Source: Rhodospirillum sp.
Lineage (GTDB): Bacteria; Pseudomonadota; Alphaproteobacteria; Dongiales; Dongiaceae
DNA: 64,000 bases
Direction: 5' to 3'
Assembly: GCA_013822765.1 (NCBI GenBank)
Contig: PNKY01000001.1
Location: 310,001 to 374,000 of the forward strand
Made by a program: the position numbers and the translations under genes. Under the pieces are notes generated by a model. It saw nothing but the letters and a program-made list of their open reading frames with translations. It was not told the origin of the DNA and made no database searches. This document shows, in pieces, positions 60,318 to 64,000 of the stretch; positions within the stretch are counted from its first letter, which is position 1, and the number at the start of each line of letters is the position of its first letter.

Positions 60318-60740
60318 TCAGTCGAAATCGGGCTTGTTCCGCCGCAGCTTCTTGACGTTGGCACGGCGCTGCTTGCCTTCGTGGCGGCGCTCCTTGGCGG
60401 CCTTGCCAGGCTTGGTGGGGCGCCGCGGTTTCGGCACGTGGGTGGCGGCGCGGATCATCTCGACCAGGCGGTCACGGGCGTCGGCGCGGTTGCGCTCCTG
60501 GCTGCGGAAGCGCTGCGCGTCGATCACCAGAACGCCGTCCAGGGTCATGCGGCTGCCGGCGATCCGGATCAATCGCGTCTTGACGTCCGGCGGCAGGTTG
60601 GGCGAGCCGGCGACATCGAAGCGCAGCTCGACCGCCGTCGATACCTTGTTGACGTTCTGGCCGCCCGGCCCAGAGGCGCGCACGAAGCGTTCCTCCAGCT
60701 CGGTCTCGTCCAATGCGATCGATCGGGTGATTCGAATCAT
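60318..60740 (-). CDS. arfB: Alternative ribosome-rescue factor ArfB
   Basis: A 140-residue peptidyl-tRNA hydrolase with the catalytic GGQ at 26-28 (RASGPGGQNVNKVSTAVELRFD) and a basic, disordered C-terminal tail (RRPTKPGKAAKERRHEGKQRRANVKKLRRNKPD) that inserts into the empty mRNA channel. This is the full ArfB (YaeJ) layout. It releases stalled nascent chains on non-stop ribosomes. It is convergent with the TetR gene, with only 16 bases between the two stops. Confidence 0.96.
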   Translation of the reverse strand: MIRITRSIALDETELEERFVRASGPGGQNVNKVSTAVELRFDVAGSPNLPPDVKTRLIRIAGSRMTLDGVLVIDAQRFRSQERNRADARDRLVEMIRAATHVPKPRRPTKPGKAAKERRHEGKQRRANVKKLRRNKPDFD

Positions 60741-60790
60741 CGGGTCAGTCTAGACGATAACGCCCTGATTCGGCATGCTATTTTAACCCA

Positions 60791-60817
60791 TGTCACGCCG
60801 ACCGGCGCCGACTCGTC
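60791..60817 (+). promoter_or_regulatory. ECF41-type promoter
   Basis: TGTCACG (60791-60797), a 16-base spacer and CGTC (60814-60817) match, in all but one position, the ECF41 consensus as I recall it (TGTCACA-N16-CGTC). It lies 68 bases upstream of the AhpD-like gene that is co-transcribed with the ECF41 sigma gene, so the operon is probably autoregulated. Confidence 0.72.
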
Positions 60818-60885
60818 CTCGGGGCAGATCGCGATGTTGCGATTCCGTGGCCGCGCCCCAAAATCAAGGTGACAGGAGAAGCGTC

Positions 60886-61449
60886 ATGTTGAAGTGGTTC
60901 ATGAAGCGCAAGCTGAAGGCGTTCGGCGATGCGTTCGACTATGACACCAGCTACATGCAGGAATTGGTGGATGTCGATCCGGCGGCAGGGGTCGCGGTTT
61001 CACGCCTGTCGGCGGTCGCCTCTTATCGCGCAGATGCACCGGCCGCGGCGTGGTTCGCGGGCAAGCTGGTGGCGGGGATGAGCGAGGATTGCGGACCCTG
61101 CGTCCAATTGGGCGTGCGCATGGCCGAACGCAGCGGCGTTTCCGCATCGGACCTGCGTGCGATCATCTCGGGTGATATTGCGCGTATGACCGCGGAGGCA
61201 TCCCTCGGCTATCGTTTCGCCAAGGCCCTGCTGGCGCGGAGCGAAGAACTCGACGATCTGCGCGAGGAGATCGTCACGCGCTGGGGCCGCAAGGCGCTGG
61301 GCGCGATCGCCATCGGCATCGTCACCACCCGCACTTTCCCGGCGCTGAAATACGCGCTGGGCCATGGCCAAACCTGCCAGTCGGTCGAGATCGGCGGCGA
61401 CATGATCGCGCCGAACAAGCTGGCCCCGAAAGAAACAGCCTATGCCTGA
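60886..61449 (+). CDS. AhpD-like/carboxymuconolactone decarboxylase family protein linked to ECF41 sigma
   Basis: A 187-residue AhpD-fold protein with the redox pair Cys69-x2-Cys72 in SEDCGPCVQLG. AGGAGA supports ATG 60886. It overlaps the sigma gene by eight bases. ECF41 sigma factors are typically encoded next to carboxymuconolactone decarboxylase, oxidoreductase or epimerase ('COE') genes, and this is such a pair. A peroxide/thiol function is likely from the CxxC; its relation to the sigma signal is unknown. Confidence 0.88.
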   Translation: MLKWFMKRKLKAFGDAFDYDTSYMQELVDVDPAAGVAVSRLSAVASYRADAPAAAWFAGKLVAGMSEDCGPCVQLGVRMAERSGVSASDLRAIISGDIARMTAEASLGYRFAKALLARSEELDDLREEIVTRWGRKALGAIAIGIVTTRTFPALKYALGHGQTCQSVEIGGDMIAPNKLAPKETAYA

Positions 61450-62344
61450 GCCGATCCAGATCACGCGCGACGATCCGGCGGCGGCGTTCGAGCCGCACCG
61501 CGGCTACCTGCGCGGGCTCGCCTATCGCATGCTGTCCTCGATGGCGGAGGCGGAGGATGCGGTGCAGGACGCCTATATCCGCTGGCACCGCATCGGCGCC
61601 AAGGCGCGGGCAGGCATCGAGAATCCGCGCGCTTGGCTCAGCAAGGCGACCACAAGGCTTTGCCTCGACCGGTTGAAATCGGCGCGAGCGCAGCGCGAGA
61701 GCTATGTAGGCCCTTGGTTGCCGGAACCGGTGATCGAGCCGGAAGCTGGCGAAGATCCGGCGGAGCTGGCGCAGGACCTGTCGGTCGCCTTCCTGCTGCT
61801 GCTGGAGCGCCTGTCGCCGCTGGAGCGCGCGGCCTTCCTGCTGCACGACGTGTTCGAGATGAGCTTCGCCCAGGTGGCGGAGGTGCTGCGGCGCGACGAG
61901 GCGGCGTGCCGGCAGCTCGCCAACCGCGCGCGCAAGCATATCGAGGCTGGAAAGCCGCGCTTCGATCCCACCGGCGAGGAGCAGTCGCGCATCGCCGCCG
62001 CGTTCCTGGCGGCGACCGGATCGGGCAACACCGCGCAGCTCGTGCAGCTGCTGGCCAAGGACGCCGTGCTGATCAGCGACGGCGGCGGCAAGGTGAAGGC
62101 CGCGCTCAATCCGATCCTCGGCAGCGACCATGTCATTGCTTTCCTGCTGGGCATCCAGAAGAAGGCGCCGTTCCCCGACGGGACGGAATACCGGCCTTCG
62201 ATCATCAACGGCTTGCCTGGGTTCCTGATCGTCGCGCCCGACGGCAAGGTCGCCCAGACGCTCTCGTTCGAGATCCAGGACGGCGTGATCCACCGCATCT
62301 ACGCCGTGCGCAATCCGGACAAGCTGAAGACCTTGCACGCTTAG
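61442..62344 (+). CDS. ECF41-family RNA polymerase sigma factor
   Basis: A 300-residue sigma factor: region 2 (about 20-90) and region 4 (about 110-170) plus a SnoaL-like C-terminal extension of about 120 residues. The three diagnostic ECF41 motifs are all present: WLPEP (92-96), DGGGK (213-217) and NPDKL (291-295). In this group the extension, not a separate anti-sigma factor, controls activity. No anti-sigma gene is adjacent. The gene overlaps the AhpD-like gene upstream and, tail to tail, the MBL gene at 62341 by four bases. Confidence 0.96.
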   Translation: MPEPIQITRDDPAAAFEPHRGYLRGLAYRMLSSMAEAEDAVQDAYIRWHRIGAKARAGIENPRAWLSKATTRLCLDRLKSARAQRESYVGPWLPEPVIEPEAGEDPAELAQDLSVAFLLLLERLSPLERAAFLLHDVFEMSFAQVAEVLRRDEAACRQLANRARKHIEAGKPRFDPTGEEQSRIAAAFLAATGSGNTAQLVQLLAKDAVLISDGGGKVKAALNPILGSDHVIAFLLGIQKKAPFPDGTEYRPSIINGLPGFLIVAPDGKVAQTLSFEIQDGVIHRIYAVRNPDKLKTLHA

Positions 62345-63099
62345 CGCGCGGCGGTGTCGCTCGGGCAGCCTATCTGGCGCTTGCCTTCGACATAGTCGTC
62401 GATCAGCGCGGTGTAGCGTGTTCCATCGAAGCTCGGGAAGTGGCCGCCGTGGACGATGCGCGGCCTCAGCTTGCGCAGGCGCTCCATGGTGTCGAGGTAA
62501 GTTGGGATGTGCGAGTGGTAGCACTGGTCCGACAGCGGCCCGTCATAGATCGCATCGCCGGAGAAGAAGATGCCGGTCGAAGCTTCCCATAGTCCGATCG
62601 AGCCAGGAGAGTGGCCGGGCAAATGCAGCACCTCGAAGTGCCGGTCGCCGAGATCGACGACGTCGCCCTCGTTCAGCAGCCGGGTCGCCGGCGCCGGCGC
62701 GATCCGATAGGCGGCCTGCTCGTAGCCGCCGGGCGGCAAAGCGAGGAACATCTCCTTTGGCGCATAGACGTCGGCAACGGTCGCATGCTGGGTCGGGTTG
62801 GCGAGGATGTCGGCCTCGTCCGTATGGATCGCGCGCTCAGGAAACTCGAAGTGGTTGCCGATGTGATCGAAATGCGCGTGGCTGGCGATCGCGAGCAACG
62901 GCCGCTCCGCCGTCAGCGCGACCTGCTTGCGCAGGCTCACCACGCCCATGCCGGAATCGATCAGCAGGTCGCGGTCGCGGCCGCGCACGTGCCAGATGTT
63001 GCAGCGGTAGTACGGCTCGATGAACTGCTCGGAGATCAGCGTCACGTCGTCCGACAGGCGCTCGACGTTGTACCAGCTGTCCGGTGTTGCGATCTGCAT
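62341..63099 (-). CDS. Metallo-beta-lactamase-fold hydrolase
   Basis: A 252-residue MBL-fold protein with HAHFDH at 74-79, a metal-binding His in LHLPGHSPGS and Asp in FFSGDAIYD. It is a soluble glyoxalase-II-like or lactonase-like hydrolase; the substrate is unknown. The 3' end overlaps the sigma gene by four bases on the opposite strand. The next gene is divergent, with 64 bases between start codons. Confidence 0.88.
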   Translation of the reverse strand: MQIATPDSWYNVERLSDDVTLISEQFIEPYYRCNIWHVRGRDRDLLIDSGMGVVSLRKQVALTAERPLLAIASHAHFDHIGNHFEFPERAIHTDEADILANPTQHATVADVYAPKEMFLALPPGGYEQAAYRIAPAPATRLLNEGDVVDLGDRHFEVLHLPGHSPGSIGLWEASTGIFFSGDAIYDGPLSDQCYHSHIPTYLDTMERLRKLRPRIVHGGHFPSFDGTRYTALIDDYVEGKRQIGCPSDTAAR

Positions 63100-63163
63100 A
63101 CGGTAAGACTAGCGCGCCGGCGTGGCGCTTGCCAACCGCGCGGGGCGCGGGTCAGATGCCGCG

Positions 63164-63703
63164 ATGAGCAAATACAATCGCGTCCTGTTCGTCGATGTCG
63201 AGCTGACCTGCTGGGAGGGTGAGCCGCCCGCGGGCGAGCAATCCGAAGTCATTGCCTTTGGCATCGTCGATCTCAAGACCGACGACCTCAAGATCCGGCG
63301 CGAGCAGCAGTTCCTGGTGCGGCCGCAAGCCTCGGTGATCTCTCCCTTCTGCAGCACGCTGACCGGCATTTTGCCCAAGGAGGCGGAAGCGGCGCCGCAC
63401 CTGCCGGAGGTCGTGCGCACCATCCGCAAGACCTTCGGGCAAAGCGACTGGTGCGCCTGGGGCCGCGACGATGCGCTGATCCAGGAAAGCTGCGAGCGGG
63501 CGGGGGCGGAGCTGCCGTTCCTCGGCGGCTTCCATGATTTCGCCGCCCAGGTGCGGAGCCTGCTGGGGCTGACCTATCGGCTTGGGCTGGATGAGGCGCT
63601 GGAGCGTTTCGGCTTGGATTGGGAAGGCCCGCCCCACGATGCATTGGCCGACGCCCGCAACCTGGCGCGGTTGTTCATGGCGGTCGCGAAGCGGTTGCGC
63701 TGA
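63164..63703 (+). CDS. DnaQ-like DEDDh 3'-5' exonuclease
   Basis: A 179-residue exonuclease-fold protein: Asp11 and Glu13 (FVDVELTCWEG), an internal Asp (WGRDDALI) and His158/Asp163 (PPHDALADARN), giving the DEDDh metal set. It resembles ERI-1/KapD-type stand-alone exonucleases acting on RNA or DNA 3' ends. ATG 63164 starts 10 residues before the first acidic pair; earlier codons would only add a Gly/Arg-rich stretch. Monocistronic. Confidence 0.88.
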   Translation: MSKYNRVLFVDVELTCWEGEPPAGEQSEVIAFGIVDLKTDDLKIRREQQFLVRPQASVISPFCSTLTGILPKEAEAAPHLPEVVRTIRKTFGQSDWCAWGRDDALIQESCERAGAELPFLGGFHDFAAQVRSLLGLTYRLGLDEALERFGLDWEGPPHDALADARNLARLFMAVAKRLR

Positions 63704-63827
63704 GTCAGGAATTCCGATCTTAAAGCCATAAAAGAACTATTTTACTTGATGCTGGTTTGAGCCGATCCTGGTCTTGCATCCGATCCCGCGACGAAACGAG
63801 CGGTGAGGGTCAGTTGGAAAGCCAGGA

Positions 63828-64000
63828 ATGAACCGGGATATGCCAGTTGAAAAGATAGATGCGCTGGTTGTTGGCGGTGGCCAGGCAGGCCTCGCCATGA
63901 GCGAGCATCTGAGCAGCTGCGGCGTGCCGCACATGGTTCTCGAGCGGCACCGGATTGCCGAACGCTGGCGTTCGGAACGATGGGATTCTCTGGTTGCGAA
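63828..64000 (+). CDS. FAD/NAD(P)-dependent oxidoreductase, 3' truncated by window edge
   Basis: Only about 57 codons are visible. After MNRDMPVEKIDALVV comes the dinucleotide motif GGGQAGLAMSEHL (GxGxxG), then ERHRIAERWRSERWDSL, a segment seen at the same place in flavin-containing monooxygenases and related oxidoreductases. CCAGGA precedes ATG 63828; an ATG four codons later is possible. The rest lies to the right of the window. Confidence 0.75.
   Translation, partial: MNRDMPVEKIDALVVGGGQAGLAMSEHLSSCGVPHMVLERHRIAERWRSERWDSLVA

Overview
The window is GC-rich DNA with tightly packed, often overlapping operons. Its gene types (ProX/ProW/ProV and PotABCD-type ABC uptake systems, FadR-type GntR and GcvA-type LysR regulators, an ECF41 sigma factor, a short beta-barrel porin, a ribosome-associated/cold-shock fusion) fit a free-living, nutritionally versatile alphaproteobacterium, perhaps Rhodospirillales. 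That placement is a judgement from gene content only. I saw no rRNA, tRNA, CRISPR array, insertion sequence or prophage.

Layout. 1-5.3 kb: a truncated HD hydrolase, an azoreductase-like flavoprotein, a MocR regulator, an AhpD-like protein, an SMR exporter and a patatin lipoprotein. 5.5-17.2 kb: two divergent groups around a GlxA/CdhR-type AraC regulator. The minus-strand group encodes an SDR, a DMT exporter, a TmoXVW/ProXVW-like betaine-type ABC importer with a double-length permease, and a lactonase-like metallo-hydrolase. The plus-strand group encodes a Rieske oxygenase whose iron site has the bridging Glu seen in carnitine/betaine oxygenases, two SDRs and a carnitine-dehydrogenase-like protein. 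Together they look like a quaternary-amine catabolic locus. 17.4-28.7 kb: porin, HPF-CSD fusion, LLM oxidoreductase, HicB-like protein, META lipoprotein, a large HD-GYP sensor, a phospholipase-D-like protein and a GntR regulator. 28.9-34.2 kb: a taurine/nitrate-type ABC operon ending in an FAH-family hydrolase, a REP-like hairpin pair, and an aldo/keto reductase. 34.2-38.6 kb: LysR regulator, AzoR, choline-sulfatase and a PRC-barrel protein.

38.8-59.6 kb is the most unusual region: a bacterial microcompartment (BMC) locus. An eight-gene minus-strand operon encodes an aminoglycoside-phosphotransferase-fold kinase, a class III PLP enzyme, a CoA-acylating aldehyde dehydrogenase with a C-terminal encapsulation-type helix, two BMC-T, one BMC-H and one BMC-P shell protein, and a small protein with an encapsulation-like N-terminal helix. 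This is the gene logic of the RMM (Rhodococcus/Mycobacterium) 1-amino-2-propanol microcompartment. Next to it lie an AraC regulator, a class II aldolase-family protein, an RMM-like SDR, a PotABCD-like importer, a glutamine amidotransferase, and a B12-dependent diol dehydratase (large and medium subunits fused, small subunit separate), followed by a second PotABCD-like importer and a TetR regulator.

Three promoters (BMC operon, PotD-like/SDR/aldolase operon, dehydratase operon) share one architecture: two TTGAC(A/C)(G/T) boxes exactly 21 bp apart, oriented the same way, with a candidate -10 element 21-22 bp downstream. This is the kind of direct repeat an AraC protein binds. It suggests that the regulator at 45253 controls one regulon joining amine-alcohol kinase/phospholyase chemistry, the dehydratase and the shell. 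By eye, two dehydratase pocket positions differ from the Klebsiella enzyme (Ser301 to Asp, Gln336 to Ala), which suggests a substrate other than propanediol or glycerol, possibly an amino-diol.

59.7-64 kb: TetR, ArfB, an AhpD-like/ECF41 sigma pair with a close match to the ECF41 promoter, a metallo-beta-lactamase-fold hydrolase, a DnaQ-like exonuclease, and the start of a flavin-dependent oxidoreductase cut by the window edge.
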